From NCBI GenBank assembly GCA_913053875.1, contig CAJXGN010000002.1:339427-403426 (forward strand): 64,000 nt of DNA. The letters are read 5' to 3'. How positions within the stretch are numbered: position 1 is the stretch's first letter; each line of letters opens with the position of its first letter. The notes beneath the pieces were generated by a model. The model did not search any database and had not been told where the DNA came from. It saw only the letters and a list, made by a program, of their open reading frames with translations. The translations under genes were made by a program, and so were the position numbers. Origin of the DNA: an uncultured Agromyces sp. GTDB taxonomy: Bacteria; Actinomycetota; Actinomycetes; Actinomycetales; Microbacteriaceae. Of this stretch, positions 26,735 to 35,223 are shown in pieces.

Positions 26735-27277
26735 ATGACGAAGGCCGCTTCCGCACTCGCGCCGGAGACGTACGAAGCTGCCGACGACGTCGGCATCGCC
26801 CGCGTCCATGACTTCCTCGCCGCCCACGAGACCACCGGGCGCAGCGCGCCCGCACCGCGCTACCTCCTCGCCGGTGCCGAGCCCGGCGACCAGGTGGAAC
26901 TGCCAGGGGAGGTCTTCTCAGTGCTGCGGCAGGTCGTCGAGGCGATGCAGCGCGGGCTGTCGGTGACCATTTCACCGGTGGCGCAGACGTTGACGACGCA
27001 GCAGGCAGCCGAGCTGCTCGGCGTGAGTCGGCCGACGCTGATCAAGTTCCTCGACGATGGGAAGATTCCGTTCGAGCGTGTCGGCAGCCACCGCAGGATC
27101 ACGCTGAGCGAACTGCTGGAGTTCCGCAGGTTCCGGCGGGAAGAGCAGTATGCCGCCCTGAGCGTGCTTTCCGAAGAGCTCGATGAGGATGCTCCGATCG
27201 ACGAGGTCCTCGGGGAGCTCAAGGCTGCCCGTCGAGCTGTCGCAGGCCGGCGTCGGGGCGGTGTGGGTACCCGCTGA
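26735..27277 (+). CDS. Antitoxin with excisionase-type HTH (VapB50-like)
   Basis: The 180-residue protein carries an excisionase/MerR-like helix-turn-helix at about residues 88-132 (LTTQQAAELLGVSRPTLIKFLDDGKIPFERVGSHRRITLSELLEF). The acidic C-terminal tail is likely the toxin-binding part. Such proteins pair with PIN-domain toxins, as in mycobacterial VapBC50; this pairing is family knowledge. AGGAG sits five bases before the ATG. The toxin gene starts 13 bases after its stop. A 30-base palindrome over the promoter suggests autorepression. Confidence 0.82.
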   Translation: MTKAASALAPETYEAADDVGIARVHDFLAAHETTGRSAPAPRYLLAGAEPGDQVELPGEVFSVLRQVVEAMQRGLSVTISPVAQTLTTQQAAELLGVSRPTLIKFLDDGKIPFERVGSHRRITLSELLEFRRFRREEQYAALSVLSEELDEDAPIDEVLGELKAARRAVAGRRRGGVGTR

Positions 27278-27289
27278 CATCGTCGAGGT

Positions 27290-27895
27290 GTGTTCACCGC
27301 CCTCCTCGACACGAGCGTCCTCTGGCCGAGCCTTCAGCGGGACTTCCTGCTCTCACTTGCGATCGAACAGATCTATCGGCCGATCTGGAGCAGCGCCATC
27401 CTTGCCGAGCTCGAGTACCACGAGGCCCGGAAGCTTCGCGATCGCCATGGCATCGAGCCCGAGCAGTCGGAACGCCGCGCCGCGCGTCTCGTCGGCACGA
27501 TGCGATCCGCCTTCGTCGACGCCGAGATCACCGGGTGGGAGCCGCTCGAAGGCACTTATGGACTCCCCGATCCCGACGACGAACACGTCGTGGCGGCGGC
27601 GCACCTCGGAGGCGCAGCCGTCATCGTCACCTCGAACCTGCGGGACTTCCCCGCGAGTCGACTCCCGAGCGGCATGAGCGCCATGCCGCCGCACCAATTC
27701 GCCCTGGATGCGACGCAGATCAGCCCGCATCGCGCGTTGACCGCTGTAGCCGAGATCGCTGCGAGGAGCGGGCGCTCCGGTCCTCGCTCTTCAACCGAGG
27801 CCGTGATCCACCGCCTCGAAGGCCGGTACGGGATGACGGAGGCAATGACCCTCGTCCGGGAGGCCGCGCGAAGGAGGTCGAGCGGTGGACGTTAG
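27290..27895 (+). CDS. PIN-domain toxin (VapC50-like ribonuclease)
   Basis: Probably cleaves RNA when released from its antitoxin. The 201-residue protein has the PIN acidic residues: LLDTSVLW (Asp), ILAELEYHE (Glu), LPDPDDEHVVAAAH (Asp) and VTSNLRDFP. It is longer than short VapC toxins. A C-terminal extension of about 60 residues (ISPHRALTAVAEIAARSG...) is typical of the VapC50 group. The GTG start at 27290 has GAGG just upstream. Its last four bases overlap, tail to tail, the end of the membrane-protein gene on the other strand. Confidence 0.82.
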   Translation: MFTALLDTSVLWPSLQRDFLLSLAIEQIYRPIWSSAILAELEYHEARKLRDRHGIEPEQSERRAARLVGTMRSAFVDAEITGWEPLEGTYGLPDPDDEHVVAAAHLGGAAVIVTSNLRDFPASRLPSGMSAMPPHQFALDATQISPHRALTAVAEIAARSGRSGPRSSTEAVIHRLEGRYGMTEAMTLVREAARRRSSGGR

Positions 27896-28527
27896 TTGTC
27901 GACGTCTTGAGCGACCGGCTGATCAGGGATGGTCGTGGATCGACGCTGCGTTCCCAACCACACCGCGATCGCCCCGAGCACGAAGGTGTTGACGGCGAAG
28001 GGGAGCGCAGCGAGCGCAACGACGACGATGGCGAGTTGCTGCAGGTCGCTCGACGAGAAGCCCGTGAGGACCACCTGCGCTGCCACCCACACGAGGAGCT
28101 GGATGCCCACAGCCCAGAGTGGCGCCCACTTCCACGGGGAGGGGACGGTGCCCGCGCCAGCGATCAGCACGGCGGCGATCAGTGCGGCTACGAGCGGAAG
28201 CAGGCTGAGCGCGTACCTCCACATCGGCCAGCTCTCGAAAGAGGGGGCCAATGCGAGGTCGAGCGCTCGGAGCAGCGTCCTGTTCACGAGCGGCCACAAT
28301 GCGACGACCGCCACGGCGACGATGCCGAGCGCACTGCGACCCAGGACGCTTTCGCGCCTGGTGAATCCGATCGCAAGGAGCAGGAGGGCGCCTGCCCAGG
28401 CGAGGTCGGTCATCACGCCCGCGACGTACAACGGAGGCCCGAAGAGTGGCGTGCGAAGCAGGCCGAAGACGCCGCAGGCGATGAGGGCGACTCCGCCGAC
28501 GAACCAGGTCCTTCGGGTCACGTGCAC
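27892..28527 (-). CDS. Multi-pass membrane protein of unknown function
   Basis: I do not recognise it. The 211 residues contain about six hydrophobic helices (for example WFVGGVALIACGVFGLL, LLPLVAALIAAVLIAGAG, AVNTFVLGAIAVWLG) joined by short loops, and no catalytic motif. The GTG at 28527 follows TAGCGT by six bases. Third-position GC is lower than in the neighbours and no GGATGCC heptamer is present. It thus shares the accessory look of the methyltransferase and toxin genes. Confidence 0.65.
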   Translation of the reverse strand: MHVTRRTWFVGGVALIACGVFGLLRTPLFGPPLYVAGVMTDLAWAGALLLLAIGFTRRESVLGRSALGIVAVAVVALWPLVNRTLLRALDLALAPSFESWPMWRYALSLLPLVAALIAAVLIAGAGTVPSPWKWAPLWAVGIQLLVWVAAQVVLTGFSSSDLQQLAIVVVALAALPFAVNTFVLGAIAVWLGTQRRSTTIPDQPVAQDVDN

Positions 28528-28539
28528 GCGTCGACGCTA
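28528..28539 (-). promoter_or_regulatory. Leaderless promoter of the membrane-protein gene
   Basis: On the minus strand TAGCGT (28539-28534), six bases, then GTG at 28527. Confidence 0.45.
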
Positions 28540-28593
28540 TCGAACGACCGCGGGCTCGAGCCGCTTCGCCCACAGGCACCACGTTCGACCGGG

Positions 28594-29157
28594 TCAGCTG
28601 CCGTTCCGAGCGGACTCGGCGAGCACGCGCCGCATCTGCAGCTCAGGACCGATCGAGCTGGTGAACTCCACGCCGGTGGGCGCGAAGCCGCAGCGCCGGT
28701 ACGCCGCCTGCGCGCGCAGGTTGTCGACGTGCACGTCGAGCGTGAGCGCCGCGAGGCCCCGCGAGGCGGCCCACGACGCGGCGGCGTCGAGCAGGGCATC
28801 GATGGTGCCGGTACCGCGGAGCGACGGCCGCAGGTAGACGCCGAGCACGTCGGCCCGGCGCTCCTCGACGACCTGCCCGAGGTGATCGGTCGCACCGACG
28901 TCCCAGATGATCACCGTCGCCGAGCCGACCAGCCCGTCGGACGACGACGCGACGAACTGCGCCACCCAGTCGGCCGACCCGGCCGTCGCCGCGCGGTCAC
29001 GCCAGAACGCGTCGTCGCGCGCGAGCTCCTCCTCGCGCGTGGAGAGGAACGCGACGCCCGCGTCGGGGTCGGAGACCGCCTCGACGCGGAGGGCGCGCAC
29101 CTGCCGCCACTCGTCGGCGCGAACCCGCCGCACGACGACGCCGGCGCCGCCACCCAT
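28594..29157 (-). CDS. GNAT-family N-acetyltransferase
   Basis: Transfers an acetyl group from acetyl-CoA to an unknown amine. Of 187 residues, the acetyl-CoA-binding motif A is VLGVYLRPSLRGTGTIDALLDAAASWA, followed by LTLDVHVDNLRAQAAYRRCGFAPTG (motif B). It shares one base with the stop of the semialdehyde dehydrogenase gene (TGATG). It therefore looks like the last gene of the pyrimidine-degradation operon, perhaps acetylating an amine intermediate, though this is only inference from position. Confidence 0.83.
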   Translation of the reverse strand: MGGGAGVVVRRVRADEWRQVRALRVEAVSDPDAGVAFLSTREEELARDDAFWRDRAATAGSADWVAQFVASSSDGLVGSATVIIWDVGATDHLGQVVEERRADVLGVYLRPSLRGTGTIDALLDAAASWAASRGLAALTLDVHVDNLRAQAAYRRCGFAPTGVEFTSSIGPELQMRRVLAESARNGS

Positions 29158-30695
29158 CAGGTGTGCTGCGGGAAGCCCAGGTTCAGCCCGCCGTGGCTCG
29201 GGTCGAGCCAGCGCGACGTGACGGCCTTCTCGCGCGTGAAGAACTCCACGCCGTGCGGGCCGTACGCCTTGGCGTCGCCGAAGAGCGACGCCTTCCAGCC
29301 GCCGAACGAGTGGTACGCCACCGGCACGGGGATCGGCACGTTCACGCCGACCATGCCGACCTGCACCTCGCGCTGGAAGCGCCGGGCGGCGCCGCCGTCG
29401 TTGGTGAAGATCGCCGTGCCGTTCCCGTACGGCACGCGCTCGATGAGCTCCATGCCCTCCTCATACCCCTCGACCCGCACGACCGACAGCACCGGTCCGA
29501 AGATCTCGTCGGTGTAGACCGTCGACGAGGTCGGCACCTTGTCGATGAGGGTCGGCCCGAGCCAGAAGCCGTCGGATGCCCCGTCGAACGTCGCCTCGCG
29601 ACCGTCGACCACGACCGAGGCCCCGTCGGCGGCGGCCACGTCGAGGTAGCCCGACACCTTGTCGCGGTGCGCGGAGGTGATCAGCGGGCCCATGTCGCAG
29701 CCACGCCGGCCGTCGCCGGTCTTCAGGCGACGCATCCGCTCGGTGATCTTGCCCACCAGCTCGTCGGCGATCGAGTCGACGGCGAGCACGACGCTGATCG
29801 CCATGCACCGCTCGCCCGCTGAGCCGAATCCCGCGTTCACGGCCGAGTCGGCGACGAGGTCTAGGTCGGCGTCGGGCAGCACGAGCATGTGGTTCTTCGC
29901 GCCGCCGAGCGCCTGCACGCGCTTGCCGTGCGAGGTCGCGGTCTCGTAGACGTAGCGCGCGATCGGCGTCGAACCGACGAACGAGATCGAGGCGACGTGC
30001 TCGTGCGTGAGCAGCGCGTCGACGGCCTCCTTGTCGCCGTGCACGACGTTGAAGACGCCGTCGGGCAGGCCCGCCTCCTTGAGCAGTGCGGCCATCCAGT
30101 TCGCGGCCGTCGGGTCCTTCTCGCTCGGCTTCAGCACGACCGTGTTGCCGGCCGCGATTGCGAGCGGGAAGAACCAGAGCGGCACCATCGCCGGGAAGTT
30201 GAACGGGCTGATGATGCCCACCACGCCGAGCGGCTGCTTGAGCGAGTACACGTCGACGCCGGTCGACACGTTGTCGCTGAACTCGCCCTTCAAGAGGTGC
30301 CCGAGGCCGCACGCGAACTCGACGACCTCGAGCCCGCGGGCGATCTCGCCGCCGGCATCCGACAGCACCTTGCCGTGCTCGGCGGTGAGGATCTCGGCGA
30401 GCTCGCCGCGGCGCGCGTTGAGCAGCTCGCGGAACGCGAACATGACGGCCTGCCGCTTCGCGACCGACACCTCGCTCCAGCTCGCGAATGCGGTGCGCGC
30501 GACCTGCACGGCCGTGTCGACGTCGCCCGCCGACCCGTACCGCACCTCCTTCTGCACGACACCCAGCGCGGGGTCGTACACCGGCCCGGTGCGCGACCCT
30601 TCACCGGCGACCTCGTGCCCGTCGATCCAGTGGCCCATCACCGTGGCCCCCGTCGGCGCCTGTGCCTGCGGGGTCATCGTCGTCTCCGTCATCAT
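29157..30695 (-). CDS. mmsA: CoA-acylating (methyl)malonate-semialdehyde dehydrogenase
   Basis: Oxidises malonate semialdehyde, or the methyl form, with NAD and CoA to acetyl-CoA or propionyl-CoA. The 512-residue protein is of the MmsA/IolA type: IISPFNFPAMVPLWFFPLAIAAGN, the NAD-site SFVGSTPIARYVYE, the catalytic Cys in GSAGERCMAISV and the C-terminal GGWKASLFGD. In this cluster it would complete conversion of beta-alanine (from uracil) or beta-aminoisobutyrate (from thymine). GGGAGAAGG precedes two adjacent ATG codons (30695 and 30692). It lies 31 bases after the aminotransferase gene. Confidence 0.93.
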   Translation of the reverse strand: MMTETTMTPQAQAPTGATVMGHWIDGHEVAGEGSRTGPVYDPALGVVQKEVRYGSAGDVDTAVQVARTAFASWSEVSVAKRQAVMFAFRELLNARRGELAEILTAEHGKVLSDAGGEIARGLEVVEFACGLGHLLKGEFSDNVSTGVDVYSLKQPLGVVGIISPFNFPAMVPLWFFPLAIAAGNTVVLKPSEKDPTAANWMAALLKEAGLPDGVFNVVHGDKEAVDALLTHEHVASISFVGSTPIARYVYETATSHGKRVQALGGAKNHMLVLPDADLDLVADSAVNAGFGSAGERCMAISVVLAVDSIADELVGKITERMRRLKTGDGRRGCDMGPLITSAHRDKVSGYLDVAAADGASVVVDGREATFDGASDGFWLGPTLIDKVPTSSTVYTDEIFGPVLSVVRVEGYEEGMELIERVPYGNGTAIFTNDGGAARRFQREVQVGMVGVNVPIPVPVAYHSFGGWKASLFGDAKAYGPHGVEFFTREKAVTSRWLDPSHGGLNLGFPQHT

Positions 30696-30726
30696 TCCTT
30701 CTCCCTTTCGCGCCGGTGGCGACCGC

Positions 30727-32073
30727 TCAGCCGAGCAGGTCGAGCCCCAGCACCTCGTCGTAGATGTCCATCGCCTGCGCGACCTCGGCGTCGGTGACGA
30801 CGCACGGCGGCACGACGTGGATGCGGTTCTCCGCGGTGAACGCGAGCAGCCCGCGCGCGGCGAGCTCCCCCTTCGCCCGGGCGACGACCGCGGGTGCGAC
30901 CGGCTCGCGCGTCGCGCGGTCGGCGACGAGCTCCATCGCCCAGAACACGCCCTCGCCCCGCACCTCGCCGATGATCTCGTGCTTCTCGGCGAGCGCCTCG
31001 AGCCCGGGCCCGATCGCCTCGGCGCCCACGCGCCGGGCGTTGTCGACGATGCCCTCCGACTCCATCGCGTCGAGCGCGGCGACGATCGAGGCGGCAGCGA
31101 GCGGATGCCCCGAGTAGGTCAGCCCGCCCGGGAAGACGCGCTCGTCGAAGTCCGCGGCGATCTCCTCAGCGATGAGCACGCCGCCGACCGGCACGTAGCC
31201 CGAGTTCACGCCCTTCGCGAAGGTGATGAGGTCGGGCTCGACGTCGTAGCCGTCGAACGCGAACCAGCGCCCGGTGCGGCCGAACCCGGCCATCACCTCG
31301 TCGAGGATCAGCACGATGCCGTGCTTCGTGGCGAGTTCGCGCACGCCGGCCAGGTAGCCGGGCGGCGGCAGCATGATGCCGGCCGTGCCGGGAATGGTCT
31401 CGAGCAGGATCGCCGCGATCGACGACGGCCCCTCGCTCTCGATCACGCGCCGCAGGTGCTGCAGCGCGCGCTCCGACTCCTCCTCGGGCGTGGTCGCCCA
31501 GAACTCGGAGCGGTACAGGTAGGGCCCGAAGAAGTGCACGTGCCCGCGGGCGAACTCGTTCGGGATGCGGCGCCAGTCGCCCGTCGCGACGACCGCCGCG
31601 CCCGTGTTGCCGTGGTACGAGCGGTAGGTCGAGAGCACCTTGTCGCGGCCGGTGTGCAGGCGGGCCATGCGCACGGCGTTCTCGTTCGCATCCGCACCGC
31701 CGTTGGTGAAGAACACCTTGTGGAACCGGCGCGGGGCTCGCGCGGTGATGCGCTTGGCCGCCTCGCCGCGGGCGAGGTTCACGATGGGCGGACCGATGGT
31801 CGACAGCAGCGACGCCTGCTCGCGGATCGCCTCCACGACCGACGGATGCTGGTGCCCGATGTTCACGTTGACGAGCTGGCTCGAGAAGTCGAGGTACTCG
31901 TCGCCCCCGTGCGTCCAGACCTTCGTGCCCCGGCCGCCCGCGATCGTCAGCTGCGGCGGCGAGCCCTGCGCCGACCACGAGTGGAACACGTGGGCGTGGT
32001 CGAGCTCGCGCGCGAGCTCGTCGAGGTCGGGGTTCGGTGCAGCGGTTTCGGCGGTGTCTGCGGTGTCGGTCAT
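30727..32073 (-). CDS. Omega-amino acid aminotransferase (class III)
   Basis: PLP enzyme of 448 residues that probably moves the amino group of beta-alanine or beta-aminoisobutyrate to pyruvate or 2-oxoglutarate, giving the semialdehyde used by the next enzyme. The PLP Asp lies in ILDEVMAGFGRTG and the Schiff-base Lys in ITFAKGVNSGYVPVGG. FFTNGGADANENAVRMAR and YRSYHGNT mark class III. The acceptor cannot be told from sequence. The ATG at 32073 has GAGGGG upstream. Confidence 0.9.
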   Translation of the reverse strand: MTDTADTAETAAPNPDLDELARELDHAHVFHSWSAQGSPPQLTIAGGRGTKVWTHGGDEYLDFSSQLVNVNIGHQHPSVVEAIREQASLLSTIGPPIVNLARGEAAKRITARAPRRFHKVFFTNGGADANENAVRMARLHTGRDKVLSTYRSYHGNTGAAVVATGDWRRIPNEFARGHVHFFGPYLYRSEFWATTPEEESERALQHLRRVIESEGPSSIAAILLETIPGTAGIMLPPPGYLAGVRELATKHGIVLILDEVMAGFGRTGRWFAFDGYDVEPDLITFAKGVNSGYVPVGGVLIAEEIAADFDERVFPGGLTYSGHPLAAASIVAALDAMESEGIVDNARRVGAEAIGPGLEALAEKHEIIGEVRGEGVFWAMELVADRATREPVAPAVVARAKGELAARGLLAFTAENRIHVVPPCVVTDAEVAQAMDIYDEVLGLDLLG

Positions 32074-32157
32074 GGGTTCCCCCTCGTGCGACGCGGTTCG
32101 GTGTGGTGGTGGTGCGGGGCGGACGCGCGGCTTGCGCGGACCCGCCCAGCACGGCGA

Positions 32158-32202
32158 CGGCCGGACGCCGCGAGCGGAGTCTCCGCCCGTGGCATCCGGC
32201 CG
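32158..32202. other. Stem-loop in the gap before the aminotransferase
   Basis: Arms CGGCCGGA and TCCGGCCG enclose a smaller GGAG/CTCC hairpin. It lies within the 145-base gap after the binding-protein gene. It could separate expression of the importer genes from the enzymes that follow. Confidence 0.35.
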
Positions 32203-32218
32203 CCGGTGGTGCGCATGG

Positions 32219-33370
32219 CTAGTTGCCGCCCTCCAGGAGCTCGACCTCGATCGGCTCGAAGGAGTCGCCCGTCGTGTCGACCTCGTCACCGAGCTCGGCG
32301 ATGGCCTGCTCGATGTACTCGTTCGTCCACGCCGTCGACGGCGGCTCGGTGGTGATGGGGCTGGCCCCGACCTCGTTGACGGCGCTCAGCGCGCCCTCGA
32401 CGGTCTGGTCCCAGGCCGCCTCGTCGATGACGCCGATGCCCGCAGGCGCCGGCCAGATGAGCTTGTTGGTCTCGTTGACCATCCAGAGCTCGTGGCTCGG
32501 GCCCCAGCCGGAACCGGCGGCGATGGTGATCGATGACGCCTCCTCGGGGTTGTCGCGCGCGAACTCCCAGCCCTTGATGACGGCCTTGAGGAACGCGACC
32601 GTCGTCTCCTGGTACTCCACGTCGGACTCGAGGCGCTCGGTGTCGGCCCAGATCGCGTCCTGCAGCATGGCGCCGACGGTGTCCTGGTAGCTGATGACGT
32701 TGAAGTCGTCGGCCGTGTACAGCTCGCCCGTGTCGGGGTTCGGGGTCTCGAGCAGCTGCGCGTACTCGTTGTAGGTCATCGCCTGGGCCGCGTCGATGTC
32801 GCCCTGCAGGAAGGCGTTCATGTTGAAGTCCTGCGTGATGATCTCGACGGTCGACGAGTCGAGGCCCTCGGCGGCCATGGCCGCGAAGATCTCCCACTCG
32901 TTGCCGAAGCCCCACGAGCCGATCTTCTTGCCCTCGAAGTCGGCCACCGACGAGATGTCGGAGTCGGCCCACGACACCTGCAGGGTGCCCGAACGCTGGA
33001 AGATCTGCGCGATGTTGGTGAGGTTGGCGCCGGCCTCGATCGACCCGAGCACCTTCGGCACCCAGGCGATCGCGTAGTCGACGTCGCCGTTGGCGAGGGC
33101 GTCCTGCGGCACGATGTCGCCGCCGGACGGGATGATCTCGACCTCCAGGCCCTCCTCCTCGAAGTAGCCGTTCTCGACGGCCGCGAAGTAGCCGGCGAAC
33201 TGGCCCTGCGGGAGCCACTGGAGCTGGAGCTTCACCTCGGTGAGCTCGTCACCGCCCGCGTCCGACCCGGTGTCTCCGGAGTCGTCAGACGAGGAACAGG
33301 CTGCGAGGACGAGCGCCGCCGAGAGGGCGAACGCTCCGGCCGCAAGTCCGCGGCGAGTGCTGTGCTTCAT
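32219..33370 (-). CDS. ABC transporter substrate-binding lipoprotein, NMT1/THI5-like
   Basis: A 383-residue binding protein for a small heterocycle or organic ion. The lipobox is LVLAACSSS. The mature part opens with VKLQLQWLPQGQFAGYFAAVENGYFEEEGLEVEI, the pattern of the NMT1 family that includes pyrimidine-precursor, riboflavin and hydantoin binders. GGDIVPQDALANGDVDYAIAWVP and MTYNEYAQLLE line the predicted pocket. Its place in a dihydropyrimidinase operon suggests a pyrimidine, hydantoin or ureido-acid ligand. Two permeases and one ATPase are encoded upstream in the same operon. Confidence 0.88.
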   Translation of the reverse strand: MKHSTRRGLAAGAFALSAALVLAACSSSDDSGDTGSDAGGDELTEVKLQLQWLPQGQFAGYFAAVENGYFEEEGLEVEIIPSGGDIVPQDALANGDVDYAIAWVPKVLGSIEAGANLTNIAQIFQRSGTLQVSWADSDISSVADFEGKKIGSWGFGNEWEIFAAMAAEGLDSSTVEIITQDFNMNAFLQGDIDAAQAMTYNEYAQLLETPNPDTGELYTADDFNVISYQDTVGAMLQDAIWADTERLESDVEYQETTVAFLKAVIKGWEFARDNPEEASSITIAAGSGWGPSHELWMVNETNKLIWPAPAGIGVIDEAAWDQTVEGALSAVNEVGASPITTEPPSTAWTNEYIEQAIAELGDEVDTTGDSFEPIEVELLEGGN

Positions 33371-33491
33371 GTCAGTCCTTTCGAATGCTCGGTGCGTGCT
33401 GGTGGTGCGGGTCGCCTCCGGGTGCGAGGGCGTCCGTCCGGTTCGCGTCGCGTACCGGGTTCGGCTGCCGCGATGCCGGCGGCGGCGCGCG

Positions 33492-34286
33492 TCATCGCGC
33501 ACCTCCGGTCGGGATGCGGCGCAGCACGAGGCGCTCGATGCCGAGCGTCACGAGGTAGAAGAGCAGGCCGAGGGCGATGGATGCCACGACGTACGCCCAT
33601 GCGCGGGCGTAGGCGCTCGAGGCGGCCGACGTCGAGATGAGCCCGCCGAGGCCGCCGCGCGGGCCGCCGAAGTACTCGGCGACGAGGGCGGAGATCACCG
33701 CGAGGGACGAGGCGATGCGGATGCCCGTGAGCACGAACGGCAACGCGGTCGGCAACGTCACGGTGCGGAAGACCTGGCCACCGCTCGCGGCGTAGGCGCG
33801 CATGAGGTCGCGATGCACGGGCAGGGTCTGCCGGAACCCGCGCAGGGTGTTGATGAACACCGGCACGAACGACGCGAGCGCGGCGATCGCCTGCCGGCCG
33901 AACTGGCTGTCGGCACCGAACATCGAGTTGAGCACCGGCGCGAGGGCGACGATCGGGATCACGGCGAGCGCCGCGACGATCGGTGCGGACATGTCGTCGA
34001 CCGCTCGCCAGCGCGCGGCGAGCGCGGCGAGGCCGACGCCGAGCACGGTGCCGACGACGAGGCCGATCAGCGCGTTGGTGCCGGTGATGACAGTGGCCGA
34101 CACGATCGACGGCCAGAACGCGACGAGCTCCTCGACGATCGACGCGGGGCTCGGCAGCAGGTAGTCGCTGACCCCGACGACGGTGACGAGGAACTGCCAG
34201 ATGCCCAGCACCAGCAGCCCGACCGTGACCGGCGCGACGATGCGCACCGTCGTCTCCCCCCTCGGACTCAGCGTGGCGACGCTCAT
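33492..34286 (-). CDS. ABC transporter permease (SsuC/TauC-like)
   Basis: Inner-membrane subunit of the importer with the binding protein at 32-33 kb. The 264 residues hold about six hydrophobic helices and the EAA-type loop MRAYAASGGQVFRTVTLPTALPFVLTGIR that contacts the ATPase. The C-terminus ends RRIPTGGAR. A 16-base inverted repeat lies in the 112-base gap between the ATPase gene and this one. Confidence 0.9.
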   Translation of the reverse strand: MSVATLSPRGETTVRIVAPVTVGLLVLGIWQFLVTVVGVSDYLLPSPASIVEELVAFWPSIVSATVITGTNALIGLVVGTVLGVGLAALAARWRAVDDMSAPIVAALAVIPIVALAPVLNSMFGADSQFGRQAIAALASFVPVFINTLRGFRQTLPVHRDLMRAYAASGGQVFRTVTLPTALPFVLTGIRIASSLAVISALVAEYFGGPRGGLGGLISTSAASSAYARAWAYVVASIALGLLFYLVTLGIERLVLRRIPTGGAR

Positions 34287-34301
34287 CGGCCCCACCCCCC
34301 C

Positions 34302-34376
34302 CGCCGAGTGTGCTCGAATCGACCGGCCGGACCCCCGATTCGGGCCTCCGGGCGTGCAAATCGAGCACACTCGGCG
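34302..34376. repeat. Long inverted repeat inside the ABC operon
   Basis: Perfect 16-base arms, CGCCGAGTGTGCTCGA (34302-34317) and its complement (34361-34376), surround 43 bases that can also pair (CCGGCCGG; CCCGA/TCGGG). The outer CGCCGAGT is shared with the element inside the gene at 58797-58845. It may tune expression between the ATPase and the permease, or be a mobile palindrome. Confidence 0.7.
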
Positions 34377-34398
34377 TAAGTCATCGACAGGGTGAGGG

Positions 34399-35223
34399 TC
34401 ATCGGGTCTCGACCCCCCGGGCGGTCGAGGCGGCGGAGCCGCCGTGGAGCGCCTCGCGCACGGCGGTGACGTGCTCGAAGAACACCGACTCCTCGCGGAG
34501 GTGGTCGTCGCGGGCGGCATCCGCCCCGACCTCGATGGGCACGATCTCCTGGATGCGGCCCGGGCGCGGGCTCATCACGACCACCCGGTCGGAGAGGAAC
34601 ACGGCCTCGGGAATGGAGTGCGTGACGAACGCGACCGCGGCGCCGGTCTCGGCGCAGATGCGCACGAGGTCGGTCTGCATCTTCTCGCGCGTCATCTCGT
34701 CGAGCGCGCCGAACGGCTCGTCCATGAGCAGGATGCTGGGCTTCTCGGCCAGCGACCGGGCGATCGCCACGCGCTGCTGCATGCCGCCCGAGAGCTGGTC
34801 GGGGTAGCGGTCGGCGAAGTCGGAGAGGCCGACCATCTCGAGCAGGTCGGCCACGCGCTCGCGACGGGCCGCGCCCGACGGGCCGTGCAGCTCCATCGGC
34901 AGCGCCACGTTCGCGGCGACGGTGCGCCACGGCAGCAGGCCCGCCTGCTGGAACGCGATGCCGTACGCCTGGTCCTTGCGCGCCTGCGCCGCCGACGTGC
35001 CGTTCACCTCGACCGTGCCGGCGGTCGGCTCGTCGAGGTCGGCGATGAGGCGCATGAGCGTCGACTTGCCGCAGCCCGACGGCCCGATGAGCGAGACGAA
35101 CTCGCCCGCGGCCACCTCGAGGTCGATGCCCTGCAGGGCGTGCACGACGCCCGACCGGGTCTCGAACGTCTTGTCGACCCCGGTGACCCGCACGGCTGCG
35201 GTCGTCGTCGGTGCGGTGCTCAT
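34399..35223 (-). CDS. ABC transporter ATPase (SsuB/TauB-like)
   Basis: ATPase of the same importer, 274 residues. Walker A is GPSGCGKST, the Q-loop FQQAGLLPWRT, the signature LSGGMQQR, Walker B ILLMDEPFGALD and the switch VTHSIPEAVFLSDR. The first ~10 residues are Thr/Ala-rich. It overlaps the preceding permease gene by four bases. With two different permeases the importer is a heterodimeric-channel type. Confidence 0.93.
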   Translation of the reverse strand: MSTAPTTTAAVRVTGVDKTFETRSGVVHALQGIDLEVAAGEFVSLIGPSGCGKSTLMRLIADLDEPTAGTVEVNGTSAAQARKDQAYGIAFQQAGLLPWRTVAANVALPMELHGPSGAARRERVADLLEMVGLSDFADRYPDQLSGGMQQRVAIARSLAEKPSILLMDEPFGALDEMTREKMQTDLVRICAETGAAVAFVTHSIPEAVFLSDRVVVMSPRPGRIQEIVPIEVGADAARDDHLREESVFFEHVTAVREALHGGSAASTARGVETR

